From: Bacteroides sp. CAG:1076
GTDB lineage: Bacteria; Bacteroidota; Bacteroidia; Bacteroidales; Bacteroidaceae
NCBI GenBank assembly: GCA_000436795.1
Contig: HF993291.1
Location: 30,971 to 52,887 of the forward strand
Length of the DNA: 21,917 bases
Reading direction: 5' to 3'
The translations under genes were made by a program, and so were the position numbers. Position 1 is the first letter of the stretch. Each line of letters starts with the position of its first letter. Below are positions 1 to 7,904 of the stretch, in pieces. The notes under the pieces were generated by a model. It had not been told where the DNA came from, searched no databases, and was given only the letters and a program-made list of their open reading frames with translations.

Positions 1-1142
1 CACGTCGTGTAGACCGTCAGTTACGTGGTCGTGCAGGACGTCAGGGCGACCCGGGTTCTTCTGTATTCTTCGTTTCGTTGGAAGATGACCTGATGCGTCT
101 GTTTGCTTCCGACCGTCTGGCCAACTGGATGGATAAGATGGGATTCAAGGAAGGCGAGATGATTGAGCACAGCATGATATCCAAGTCTATCGAACGTGCA
201 CAGAAGAAAGTTGAAGAAAACAACTTCGGTATTCGTAAGCGTCTGCTTGAATACGATGATGTAATGAACAAACAGCGTACTGTAGTATATACGAAACGTC
301 GTCATGCCCTGATGGGAGAACGTATCGGTATGGATATTGTCGATATGATTTGGGATCGTTGCGTAAATGCTGTTGAACAGCCGGATTATGAAGATGCCAA
401 GATGGAAATCCTTCAGACTTTGGCTATGGAAATACCGTTCAGCGAAGAAGACTTCCGCAACAAGAAGAAAGATGATCTGGCTGAGCAGACATTCCAGGAA
501 GCTATGGCTTTGTTCAAACGTAAGACAGAACGTATGGCTGCCATTGCTAACCCGGTAATCAAACAAGTATACGAAGCTCAGGGTCATATGTATGAAAATA
601 TCATGATTCCTATTACTGACGGTAAACGTATGTACAACATATCTGTCAACCTGAAGGAAGCATATGAAACAGAGTCGAAAGCAATTGTGAAGGCATTTGA
701 AAAGGCAATTTTGCTTCACACTATCGACGATGCTTGGAAAGAAAACCTGCGTGAGTTGGATGAATTGAAACATTCTGTTCAGAACGCAAGTTACGAGCAG
801 AAAGATCCGCTGTTGATCTTCAAACTCGAATCAGTTAATTTGTTCGATAATATGGTTAGCAAGATCAATAACAATACGATCTCTATCCTGATGCGTGGAC
901 AGATACCTGTTCAAGAACCAGAACAAGTACGTGAGGCTGCTCCCGAACCGGAACGTCCTCGCCAGCAGTATCGTGAGGAAAAACAGGACTTGAATGATCC
1001 TGATCAGCAGGAAGCTGCCGGACGTGATACGCGAGAGGCAAAGCAGGAACCTTATCGCGCCGATAAGACAGTTGGCCGTAATGATCCTTGTCCATGCGGC
1101 AGTGGCTTGAAGTATAAGAACTGTCACGGACGTAACGCATAA
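1..1142 (+). CDS. secA: SecA preprotein translocase ATPase, C-terminal part (5' end outside window)
   Basis: This is the last 379 codons of SecA, the cytoplasmic ATPase that drives unfolded preproteins through SecYEG. The reading frame is open from base 3 and its first residues include [17 protein letters not shown], the conserved motif VI of the second helicase-like nucleotide-binding fold. The helical scaffold and helical wing follow. A glutamate/glutamine/proline-rich linker of about 50 residues comes before the C-terminal zinc-binding SEC-C motif ([17 protein letters not shown]), which binds SecB or ribosomes in other species. The stop codon is followed by a clear terminator. The true start lies upstream of the window; internal ATG or TTG codons near base 78 are not starts, because conserved sequence continues in frame before them. 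Identification is secure. Confidence 0.98.
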   Translation, partial: RRVDRQLRGRAGRQGDPGSSVFFVSLEDDLMRLFASDRLANWMDKMGFKEGEMIEHSMISKSIERAQKKVEENNFGIRKRLLEYDDVMNKQRTVVYTKRRHALMGERIGMDIVDMIWDRCVNAVEQPDYEDAKMEILQTLAMEIPFSEEDFRNKKKDDLAEQTFQEAMALFKRKTERMAAIANPVIKQVYEAQGHMYENIMIPITDGKRMYNISVNLKEAYETESKAIVKAFEKAILLHTIDDAWKENLRELDELKHSVQNASYEQKDPLLIFKLESVNLFDNMVSKINNNTISILMRGQIPVQEPEQVREAAPEPERPRQQYREEKQDLNDPDQQEAAGRDTREAKQEPYRADKTVGRNDPCPCGSGLKYKNCHGRNA

Positions 1143-1163
1143 GTTTAACTTATAGAACCATAT

Positions 1164-1212
1164 AAGGAATGTCATTCTGCAAGAGATATTTGTGGAATGA
1201 CATTCTTTTTTT
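1164..1212 (+). terminator. Intrinsic terminator of secA
   Basis: An 11-bp perfect inverted repeat (GAATGTCATTC at 1167-1177 and GAATGACATTC at 1195-1205) can be extended by three more pairs, one of them G.U. It is followed by a run of seven T. It begins 22 bases after the secA stop codon, so it most likely ends the secA transcript. Confidence 0.9.
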
Positions 1213-1305
1213 ATGCCCAGACGTTTCATCAGACAAAGTTTTACGTAACAGGAAGTCTTTTATAAAAGATGCCGACGTTTCAATTTTTTTTGTACAGAAA
1301 AAATA

Positions 1306-1323
1306 AAAATTTGTACAAATTTT
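1306..1323. repeat. Perfect 18-bp palindrome (possible operator)
   Basis: AAAATTTGTACAAATTTT is identical to its reverse complement. A second TTTGTACA lies 21 bp upstream, about two helical turns, so both would face the same side of the helix. The next gene starts at 1596. A regulator-binding site is an inference; the symmetry and spacing are directly visible. Confidence 0.45.
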
Positions 1324-1525
1324 CGGTAGAATGTCTCCATCTTTTCTTTACGGTTCCTGCATGGCTTTCGGTGCTTCTCTTCTGGACTTGACTTATTGAA
1401 CGGGATTTATGAAATGTTTGTGATACAGGAACTGACAAATTGTCTGCATATCTATGACAAACTTTGAAAGATTGATAAATAAATAAAATAAAAAATGAAC
1501 CGAGGTCCGATTCCCGAAATCTTTT

Positions 1526-1533
1526 TATCTTTG
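1526..1533 (+). promoter_or_regulatory. Putative -7 element for the lipoprotein gene at 1596
   Basis: TATCTTTG matches the Bacteroidetes sigma-ABfr -7 consensus TAnnTTTG exactly. I see no good TTTG -33 element at the expected distance, so this is a moderate call. Transcription would start near 1540 and leave a leader of about 55 nt. Confidence 0.5.
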
Positions 1534-1595
1534 CATTTATACAATTGCAGTAGCCTTTACTGTAGTTAAAGATTAACAGAGTTAAAAACTAAACC

Positions 1596-2585
1596 ATGAT
1601 GAAAATATATGCTTTATGTGCGGTTGCACTGGTGTGTTGCCTTGCCTCTTGCAGCTCCGTACAGACATTGACATTCGATCAGTTATGTCCGGCAACAGTA
1701 AGTTTTCCTGAACAGGTAAAAAACATTGCCGTAGTAAATAATATGCCGTCGACTCCTGAGGCAAAACGTACGTTGCTTACTTTAGGAGAAATGAACGGGA
1801 ATGGGAAAAAATCGGCAGAGATGCTGGCTTCTGCGCTGGCCGATTCAAAATACTTCAATCAGGTAATGATTTGTGATTCAGCCCTGAATACAACCGGTCT
1901 GTCGGGAAGACGGGCACTGACGCAGGAGGAGGTGACTCAGCTTGCTGGGGAGCTGGATGCGGACATCATATTTTCTCTTGACCAGGTAAAGATTCAGACG
2001 GAACGTGATGAGATTTTTTATCCGGGTTTGCCGGGCTCCTGGTCGGTGATAAAAGCTAAAGTTACTCCTGTGTTAAGCCTTTATCTACCGGAGCGTGAGC
2101 GCCCCATGAACATTATTGCAAAGACCGACAGCTTGCAGTGGGATGCCAGTATGGCTCCTTCAGACCGTCAGATGCAGGAAGAGGCTGCTTCGTTTTCGGC
2201 ATATATGCTTACGCACATGCTGGTTCCTTACTGGAAACATGCCGAACGTATTTATTATGCGGGAGGATGTGTGGAAATGCGCGATGCGGCTGTCTGTGTA
2301 AATGAAAATGACTGGCAGGGTGCACACGATTTATGGCAGTCATTGTTCGAACAGACGAAATCGAAAAAACTGAAAATAAAATCGGCTTTCAATCTGGCTC
2401 TGGCCTCCGAAATGCAGGGCGACCTGCTTCAGGCTGAAAAGTGGCTGAAAGAAGTAGAAAAACGGGTTACAGCCGGCTCGGATGAAGACGTTATACGGAA
2501 ATTTTATGCTGAACAACTGGCAGAACGCATGAAGCAATTTCCTCATTTGAACACTCAAATGAGCCGTTTTGGAAACAATTTCTGA
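1596..2585 (+). CDS. DUF6340-type lipoprotein with TPR-like C-terminus
   Basis: A 329-residue predicted lipoprotein. The N-terminus has a hydrophobic signal segment ending in the lipobox LASC, with the lipidated cysteine at residue 19, so it should be anchored in the inner or outer membrane after export. The body contains a predicted Rossmann-like stretch ('LDADIIFSLDQVKI', about 120-135). The last third is helical and TPR-like (about 235-300, with the A/L/W spacing of a helix-turn-helix repeat pair). The overall pattern matches my recollection of the DUF6340 family common in Bacteroides; no biochemical function is known to me. ATGATG gives two adjacent start choices and the first is used here. 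A probable promoter lies about 60 bases upstream. It is followed after 59 bases by the acidic protein gene, which has its own promoter-like sequence. Confidence 0.8.
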   Translation: MMKIYALCAVALVCCLASCSSVQTLTFDQLCPATVSFPEQVKNIAVVNNMPSTPEAKRTLLTLGEMNGNGKKSAEMLASALADSKYFNQVMICDSALNTTGLSGRRALTQEEVTQLAGELDADIIFSLDQVKIQTERDEIFYPGLPGSWSVIKAKVTPVLSLYLPERERPMNIIAKTDSLQWDASMAPSDRQMQEEAASFSAYMLTHMLVPYWKHAERIYYAGGCVEMRDAAVCVNENDWQGAHDLWQSLFEQTKSKKLKIKSAFNLALASEMQGDLLQAEKWLKEVEKRVTAGSDEDVIRKFYAEQLAERMKQFPHLNTQMSRFGNNF

Positions 2586-2593
2586 GATTATCT

Positions 2594-2623
2594 GTTGCAC
2601 GAATGATTTTTTTTGTACATTTG
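2594..2623 (+). promoter_or_regulatory. Putative promoter for the acidic protein gene at 2645
   Basis: TACATTTG at 2616-2623 matches the -7 consensus TAnnTTTG. A partial -33 element (TTG at 2595-2597) stands 18 bases upstream. Transcription would begin about 15 nt before the start codon. The same T-rich GTACA context occurs at 1284-1296. Confidence 0.5.
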
Positions 2624-2644
2624 AGGTAATAAAATTCGATAGAC

Positions 2645-3097
2645 ATGATGAACATTAGTGAACAGTCGCATGCTTCTATTGCTTCTACATTGAAAGAAGC
2701 TATCGGCAGATATATCGCGACAGATGACAATTCGGTTGTAACAGATATTCATTTGCAGCCTAAACAGGACAGTGGAGAGCTTATCATCTTCAACGATGAT
2801 GATGAAGAACTGTCGCGTACCATCATCGATGAATGGGTAGATTATGACGGCGAAGATTTTTATGCAGAAGTGGAGCCGATACTTCGTGCTGAAGTCACTG
2901 TACTGAAGGATGAGGGAGAGCTCGATAAATTATGTCTGATGAAGCCTTATTCGTTTGTGCTGGTTGACGATGAAAAGGAAACCATTGCCGAGCTTTTGCT
3001 GGTAGATGACGAGGAAACCTTATTGCTGAACGATGAACTGCTGAAAGGACTGGATGAAGAGCTGGATGCTTTTCTGAAAGACTTATTGGAAAAATAG
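2645..3097 (+). CDS. Conserved-looking acidic protein of unknown function
   Basis: A 150-residue protein with no signal peptide and no membrane segment, so probably cytoplasmic. It is strikingly acidic: I count 42 Asp/Glu against about a dozen Lys/Arg. The second half alternates acidic pairs with leucine runs (about 105-150), which suggests amphipathic helices. I do not recognise a named domain. The reading frame fills most of the space between its neighbours, has neighbour-like codon use and a promoter-like element upstream, so it is very likely a real gene. The MBL-fold hydrolase gene begins 43 bases downstream with no promoter or terminator visible between them, so the two may be cotranscribed. 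Confidence 0.8.
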   Translation: MMNISEQSHASIASTLKEAIGRYIATDDNSVVTDIHLQPKQDSGELIIFNDDDEELSRTIIDEWVDYDGEDFYAEVEPILRAEVTVLKDEGELDKLCLMKPYSFVLVDDEKETIAELLLVDDEETLLLNDELLKGLDEELDAFLKDLLEK

Positions 3098-3140
3098 CAT
3101 TCCGCTTGTTCTATTTGTTTACTGTCAAAATCTGATTAAC

Positions 3141-4139
3141 ATGGGGGAACGCATTACCTTTCGTAAGAATGAACGCCTGCAGACGATTAATCCTCGGTGG
3201 AGAGGGAATCCGATAGCAAGAGGGAAGTTCTTCAATCGTCAGCATCGCTGGCGTCCGGGAATGGGTAGTGTGCTGAAATGGCGTTTTTCCCCTAATCCTC
3301 AGCGGAAGGAAAAGAAAATGATAAAATGGGATCCTAAGGTACATTTTCTTCGTTCGCTGGACGGTGTCGTTGGAAATTCATTGATATGGCTGGGGCATAA
3401 TTCTTTTTTTCTGCAACTGGGTGGCAAGCGTTTCATGATAGATCCGGTATATGGTAATATCCCTTTTGTAAAGCGCAGAAGCCAGTTTCCGGCCAATCCT
3501 TCTATTTTTACGCATATCGATTATTTACTGATTAGTCACGATCATTTCGATCACCTCGACAAACCGAGTGTGACCCGTTTATTTGCCGATAATCCGCAGA
3601 TGAAATTGTTTTGCGGAATTGGTACGGGAGAACTGATAAAGAGCTGGTTTCCTACGATGGAAGTCATAGAGGCAGCTTGGTATCAGCAGCATAGTGACGG
3701 AAATTTGCGCCTGACTTTTCTACCTGCCCAACACTGGAGTAAGCGTGGGGTGAACGATGGGGGAGAACGTTTGTGGGGCGCCTTCATGATAGAAGCCGAT
3801 GGCATTACCATTTATAATAGTGGTGATACGGGATATGCACGTCATTTTAGCGAACTTCCGGAGTTGTTTCCACATATAGATTATTGCATGATAGGGATAG
3901 GAGCCTACAAGCCCCGCTGGTTTATGAAGCCTAATCATATTTCTCCTTATGATGCGCTTACGGCTTCGGCTGATATGGGTGCCCGTATAACAATTCCTAT
4001 GCATTACGGGACTTTCGACTTGTCGGATGAGCCTTTGTTTGATCCTCCTCACGTGTTTGCGGCAGAAGCGCGGAAACGCAATATGCCTGTTCTGCTCCCG
4101 GAATTAGGAGAAGTTGTCAAACTCAGTCATCAGCATTGA
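3141..4139 (+). CDS. MBL-fold metal-dependent hydrolase, NAPE-PLD/UlaG-like
   Basis: A 332-residue metallo-beta-lactamase-fold enzyme with no signal peptide. The di-metal site is complete: HDHFDH (H133, H135, D137, H138), H198 in AQHWS, D229 in NSGDTGY and H288 in PMHYGTF. The region before the fold (residues 15-55) contains the NPRWRGNP and LKWRFSPNP type sequence that precedes the fold in RomA/NAPE-PLD-like proteins. This supports the start at 3141 rather than the internal ATG at codon 60. The motif set IGAYKPRWFM and HISPYDA is what one sees in N-acylphosphatidylethanolamine phospholipase D relatives. The substrate cannot be read from sequence: a phospholipid phosphodiester is one option and a UlaG-like lactonase another. 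It lies convergent to the DUF4884-type gene, with only 14 bases between stop codons. Confidence 0.88.
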   Translation: MGERITFRKNERLQTINPRWRGNPIARGKFFNRQHRWRPGMGSVLKWRFSPNPQRKEKKMIKWDPKVHFLRSLDGVVGNSLIWLGHNSFFLQLGGKRFMIDPVYGNIPFVKRRSQFPANPSIFTHIDYLLISHDHFDHLDKPSVTRLFADNPQMKLFCGIGTGELIKSWFPTMEVIEAAWYQQHSDGNLRLTFLPAQHWSKRGVNDGGERLWGAFMIEADGITIYNSGDTGYARHFSELPELFPHIDYCMIGIGAYKPRWFMKPNHISPYDALTASADMGARITIPMHYGTFDLSDEPLFDPPHVFAAEARKRNMPVLLPELGEVVKLSHQH

Positions 4140-4153
4140 TTTCCTGATATTTT

Positions 4154-4453
4154 TTATTTTACTGTCTTTCCGGAAGTTTCGGGCAGAGTTTCTTTGGGGA
4201 TTACGATGGTCCGCTGGGCCGTTGAGTCGTTCTTTATACTTGTCACTTCGCCTTTTGTGGTGAAGTAGACATAATTCCCCCTGTCATAAAAACGATAAAC
4301 TTTTACTCCATCCTGTTCGAACAGATAACTTACGGTGTAGGTATCGTTGTTTTGAGGTGCTTTATTCTGGATGGGTATTCCTGTTATGCCGCAAGAGGGA
4401 AGTATCATTGTGCACAGAAATAACAGGCTGATATAGAATAAACTGATTTTCAT
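4154..4453 (-). CDS. Small lipoprotein, DUF4884-type
   Basis: A 99-residue predicted lipoprotein. Starting at 4453, the signal peptide is short and hydrophobic and ends in the lipobox LPSC with Cys21. The mature part contains the sequence VKVYRFYDRGNYVYFTTKGE, which resembles the DUF4884 family of Bacteroides; the function is unknown. The frame stays open upstream to 4495, but the promoter-like TATATTTG at 4483-4490 overlaps that region and a standard signal peptide begins at 4453, so the shorter start is preferred. The valS terminator lies upstream, so it is an independent transcription unit. Confidence 0.8.
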   Translation of the reverse strand: MKISLFYISLLFLCTMILPSCGITGIPIQNKAPQNNDTYTVSYLFEQDGVKVYRFYDRGNYVYFTTKGEVTSIKNDSTAQRTIVIPKETLPETSGKTVK

Positions 4454-4482
4454 ACTTAAATGTTTGGGGGTATTGGCTTTCA

Positions 4483-4490
4483 CAAATATA
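4483..4490 (-). promoter_or_regulatory. Putative -7 element for the DUF4884-type lipoprotein
   Basis: On the minus strand this reads TATATTTG, a match to TAnnTTTG. No convincing -33 element is visible. The predicted transcript start would be about 20-25 nt before the ATG at 4453, and this is what decides the start choice for that gene. Confidence 0.5.
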
Positions 4491-4582
4491 TTCAAAATAC
4501 TGATTATACCGAAGTTTATGGCTGGAATTTATTTTTATGGCAGTATGCTGAAAGGGGCTTATCTGAGGAAATGATGGAGAAT

Positions 4583-4627
4583 AAAAAAACTTGAGGCAGA
4601 GTTTGATGTACTTCTGCCTCAAGTTTT
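4583..4627 (-). terminator. Intrinsic terminator of valS
   Basis: A 15-bp perfect inverted repeat (4586-4600 with 4613-4627) surrounds a 12-base loop. On the minus strand it is followed by seven T. It begins 22 bases after the valS stop codon. Part of the U-tract and stem is symmetric, so it could also act weakly on the plus strand. Confidence 0.93.
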
Positions 4628-4649
4628 ATATGATAGAGATATGTCTTGA

Positions 4650-7292
4650 TTACTTTTTCAGTGCAGCAATGCTTTCTTTCAGGGCTGCGATTTTGGTTTC
4701 AGCATCAGATTGTTTCTTGCGTTCCATCTCGATGACATTAGCCGGTGCCTTGCTGACAAACTTTTCGTTGCTCAGCTTTTTCAAGACGCTCTGCAGGAAG
4801 CCTTCCTGGTATTTCAAATCAGCTTCCAGTTTCTTCAATTCTTCTTCTACGTCAATCAGATTGCCCAGCGGGATAAAGTATTCGGTGGTACCTACCATGA
4901 ATGAAGCTGCGCCTTCAGGTTTGCTTTCTACTACCGTTACGGCAGAGAGGTTCGCCATCTTCTTTACAACGTCAGCATATGCCATCAGCTGAGTATTTTC
5001 GCCAAGTACAAGCATTTCCAAGGCTTCTTTTTGTGCGATATTCTTCTGCAGGCGGATATTGCGGACACCCGAAATGATTTCCTTCAATTGGTCGAAAGTA
5101 TTGCAGAGTTCGTTGGCAGCCTGCAGGTCACGTCCGGCAAATGTTTCCAACTGTGCTGTCATAATACTTTCTCCCGGCTTGCGGTCGTAAATGTGCTGCC
5201 ACAATTCTTCGGTGATAAATGGCATGAACGGGTGAAGCTGACGTAACAGTACATCGAAGAAATGCAAAGTTGTTTCGTATGTCTTTTTATCGATAGGCTG
5301 ACCGTATGCAGGTTTGATCATTTCCAGATACCAGCTTGAGAACTCGTCCCAGAATAATTTGTAAACCAGCATGAGGGCTTCGCTCAGACGATATTTGCTG
5401 AACAGATCGTCCATTTCGGCAGATACTTTAACCAGCAGGTTATCGAACCATTCGGTTGCCAGCTTAGCGTATTCCGGTTGTTCGATGTCGGCTACCTGCC
5501 AGCCTTTTACCAGACGGAAAGCATTCCATATCTTATTGTTGAAGTTACGTCCCTGTTCGCACAGTGCATCGTCGAACAAGATATCGTTTCCGGCTGGTGC
5601 GGCAAGCATCATACCCATACGTACACCGTCGGCTCCGTATTTGTCAATCAAATCCAGCGGATCAGGAGAGTTGCCCAGCGATTTCGACATCTTACGTCCG
5701 ATCTTATCGCGTACGATACCGGTAAAGTATACGTTTCTGAACGGCATATCGCCCATATATTCGTAGCCGGCCATAATCATACGTGCTACCCAGAAGAAAA
5801 TGATATCCGGACCTGTTACCAAGTCGGAAGTCGGATAGTAATATTTTATCTCTTCGTTACCCGGGTTGTTGATGCCATCGAACAAAGAAATCGGCCACAA
5901 CCATGAAGAGAACCAAGTGTCCAGACAGTCATCGTCCTGACGTAAGTCTTCTACTTTCAAGTTCTGATTGCCGGTTTTTTCCTTAGCCAGTTCCAATGCT
6001 TTTTCAGGGGTTTCTGCTACTACGAAGCCACCTTCGGGCAAATAATAGGCTGGAATACGGTGTCCCCACCACAACTGACGGCTGATACACCAGTCTTTGA
6101 TGTTTTCCAGCCAGTTACGGTAAGTGTTTTTATATTTGGCAGGGTAGAATTTCAGCTCGTCATTCATAACTGGAGGCAGAGCCATATCTGCAAAGTGCTG
6201 CATGCGCAGGAACCATTGCATAGACAGCTTGGGCTCAATAGCAACATTGGTACGTTCAGAGAAGCCCACCTTATTAGTATATGCCTCGACCTTTTCCAGC
6301 AAGTCGGCAGCAGCCAGATCTTTTTCAATCTGTTCGCGGACATCAAAGCGATCCATGCCTACATACATTCCGGCAGCTTCGCTGATAGTTCCATTGTCAT
6401 TGAAAATATCGATAGAGGGTAAGTTGTATTTTTCTCCCAGCATGTAGTCGTTTACGTCATGTGCAGGAGTAACTTTCAAGCAACCAGTACCAAATTCGAT
6501 GTCTACATAGTCGTCTTCGATAACCGGGATGACACGTCCTACCAGCGGAACGATAACCTTCTTGCCTTTCAGCCACTGATTTTTCGGGTCGTTAGGATTG
6601 ATACACATTGCGGTATCTCCCATGATGGTTTCCGGACGTGTCGTTGCGACAACGGCATATCTTCCTTCTGGGTCACCTTCTACTTTATAGCGCAAATAGT
6701 AAAGTTTGCTATGTTCCTCTTTATAGATTACTTCTTCATCGCTGAGGGCTGTCAGTGCTTTCGGGTCCCAGTTGACCATACGTACGCCACGATAAATCAA
6801 TCCTTTATTATATAGGTCGACGAAAACTTTGATAACGCTTTCACTTCGTTTCTCGTCCATAGTGAATGCAGTACGGTCCCAGTCGCATGATGCACCCAGC
6901 TTGCGGAGCTGTTTCAGAATGATACCTCCGTGTTCTTCTGTCCATGCCCATGCATGTTTCAGGAACTCTTCACGGGTAAGGTCTGTTTTCTTTATTCCCT
7001 GTTGAGCCAGTTTGTTTACAACTTTAGCTTCTGTTGCAATGGAAGCGTGGTCTGTTCCCGGAACCCAGCAGGCATTTTTACCTGTCATACGAGCACGGCG
7101 TACCAGAATATCCTGAATGGTATTGTTAAGCATGTGTCCCATGTGTAGTACTCCGGTTACGTTTGGCGGGGGAATTACGACGGTATATGGCTTACGGCCG
7201 TCGGGTTTAGAACTGAAAAGCTTATTGTCCAGCCAATACTGGTACCATTTCCCTTCCACATCGGCGGGATTGTACTTACTTGCTAATTCCAT
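4650..7292 (-). CDS. valS: Valyl-tRNA synthetase
   Basis: An 880-residue class I aminoacyl-tRNA synthetase that charges tRNA-Val with valine. It has the HIGH-type signature as HMGH (residues 50-53, after PPPNVTGVL) and the KMSKS loop (534-538). The CP1 editing domain (about 200-345) contains [12 protein letters not shown] and TPAHDVNDY, which hydrolyse Thr-tRNA-Val. The tRNA-binding anticodon domain follows, then a C-terminal Lys/Glu-rich coiled coil (about 815-880) typical of ValRS. Length and domain order are normal for the family and nothing appears broken. It is divergent from the SusC-like gene. Confidence 0.98.
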   Translation of the reverse strand: MELASKYNPADVEGKWYQYWLDNKLFSSKPDGRKPYTVVIPPPNVTGVLHMGHMLNNTIQDILVRRARMTGKNACWVPGTDHASIATEAKVVNKLAQQGIKKTDLTREEFLKHAWAWTEEHGGIILKQLRKLGASCDWDRTAFTMDEKRSESVIKVFVDLYNKGLIYRGVRMVNWDPKALTALSDEEVIYKEEHSKLYYLRYKVEGDPEGRYAVVATTRPETIMGDTAMCINPNDPKNQWLKGKKVIVPLVGRVIPVIEDDYVDIEFGTGCLKVTPAHDVNDYMLGEKYNLPSIDIFNDNGTISEAAGMYVGMDRFDVREQIEKDLAAADLLEKVEAYTNKVGFSERTNVAIEPKLSMQWFLRMQHFADMALPPVMNDELKFYPAKYKNTYRNWLENIKDWCISRQLWWGHRIPAYYLPEGGFVVAETPEKALELAKEKTGNQNLKVEDLRQDDDCLDTWFSSWLWPISLFDGINNPGNEEIKYYYPTSDLVTGPDIIFFWVARMIMAGYEYMGDMPFRNVYFTGIVRDKIGRKMSKSLGNSPDPLDLIDKYGADGVRMGMMLAAPAGNDILFDDALCEQGRNFNNKIWNAFRLVKGWQVADIEQPEYAKLATEWFDNLLVKVSAEMDDLFSKYRLSEALMLVYKLFWDEFSSWYLEMIKPAYGQPIDKKTYETTLHFFDVLLRQLHPFMPFITEELWQHIYDRKPGESIMTAQLETFAGRDLQAANELCNTFDQLKEIISGVRNIRLQKNIAQKEALEMLVLGENTQLMAYADVVKKMANLSAVTVVESKPEGAASFMVGTTEYFIPLGNLIDVEEELKKLEADLKYQEGFLQSVLKKLSNEKFVSKAPANVIEMERKKQSDAETKIAALKESIAALKK

Positions 7293-7336
7293 TTTCTATA
7301 TCGTTTTAATGTTTGTTTTTATGCAATTTCAAGTTG

Positions 7337-7344
7337 CAAATGTA
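7337..7344 (-). promoter_or_regulatory. Putative -7 element for valS
   Basis: On the minus strand this reads TACATTTG, matching TAnnTTTG. It lies 44 bases before the valS ATG. A -33 TTTG at the standard spacing is not evident; the nearest candidate is about 32 bases away. Confidence 0.45.
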
Positions 7345-7904
7345 CTAATAAAAAGTGATAAAATGGAAATCTGTGACAAAGTTATTGGTTTTATGCAAAT
7401 TTGTTGATTGGGTATTGTTGGGTGAGCCGGATGAATATGCGGGGGGATTTTATGGAGGTATTCCTGTGTGTCAGGTTGTGTGTATACTCCTTATTTTATA
7501 TATAAGCATTAAAAATTAAATTAGGATGTCATGGAATAAACTTTCACATGCTGTCTTGGTGGTTGTATAATAAAATCTTTATATGTTTCGGGCAACTTAA
7601 TAGAATAATTAATAAAAGATATAGCAGAATAGTTTTGCCAAGACCTTTGTTCGATTGTTCTTATTTCTCATGAATTATAGTATGTTTTAATTGAAAATGG
7701 GATGTTTTGGGGTGATGTTATTTGCTTTTTGCAAAACTTCTTTTTTCTCTATTCACTTTTTATAAAAAATATATATAAAAACAATGAATGATAAAAAAAA
7801 TTATTATCTTTGTTCAATGTTATGGTAAAAATATACAAAAATTACATTAAAAAAATAAATAGCCCTATTCTAATTTGAGAATCTTTAACTTAAAATATCA
7901 GATT
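7345..7904. other. AT-rich gene-free region between valS and the SusC-like gene
   Basis: About 560 bases with no plausible coding region on either strand. It holds a weak hairpin at 7454-7490 (GGAGGTAT/ATACTCC with one bulge) followed by a T-rich stretch, and a TAGTTTTG at 7630-7637 without a partner -33. The best SusC promoter candidate is at 7805-7812. No regulator gene (ECF sigma, anti-sigma, hybrid two-component or SusR type) is present here, unlike many polysaccharide utilization loci. Confidence 0.6.
7805..7812 (+). promoter_or_regulatory. Putative -7 element for the SusC/SusD operon
   Basis: TATCTTTG matches TAnnTTTG exactly, in a very AT-rich setting. The predicted leader to the ATG at 7905 is about 85 nt. 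No clear TTTG -33 element is seen, which would fit a promoter needing an activator, but that is inference. Confidence 0.55.

Larger units (their letters stand above)
1213..1595. other. Gene-free AT-rich intergenic region upstream of the DUF6340-type lipoprotein
   Basis: About 380 bases without a convincing gene. It contains two TTTGTACA sites whose GTAC centres (1292-1295 and 1313-1316) are 21 bp apart. The second forms a perfect 18-bp palindrome at 1306-1323. A match to the Bacteroidetes -7 element lies at 1526-1533. A 22-codon reading frame from 1331 shows no sign of being real. Confidence 0.6.

Noticed and set aside
21..773. Long open frame on the minus strand across secA (about 250 codons)
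   Set aside because: It lies wholly opposite conserved SecA sequence, begins nowhere near a promoter and has a cysteine/phenylalanine-rich composition typical of a shadow frame.
1331..1399. 22-codon reading frame in the gap after secA
   Set aside because: Too short, with no promoter at a suitable distance and no recognisable features; chance is sufficient.
4124..4160. Terminator for the MBL hydrolase gene
   Set aside because: Only a five-pair stem (ATCAG/CTGAT) with a ten-base loop precedes the T-rich tract; too weak to list as a feature.
6060..6422. Plus-strand frames inside valS
   Set aside because: They oppose the conserved ValRS editing and catalytic regions and show no independent coding signals.
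7454..7500. Hairpin followed by T-rich DNA upstream of the SusC-like gene, as a terminator or sRNA end
   Set aside because: The stem is seven pairs with a bulge and a 22-base loop, and no convincing promoter upstream on the plus strand could feed it.
7875..7904. TTG start for the SusC-like gene
   Set aside because: It would put ten residues before a standard signal peptide; the ATG at 7905 gives a normal one.
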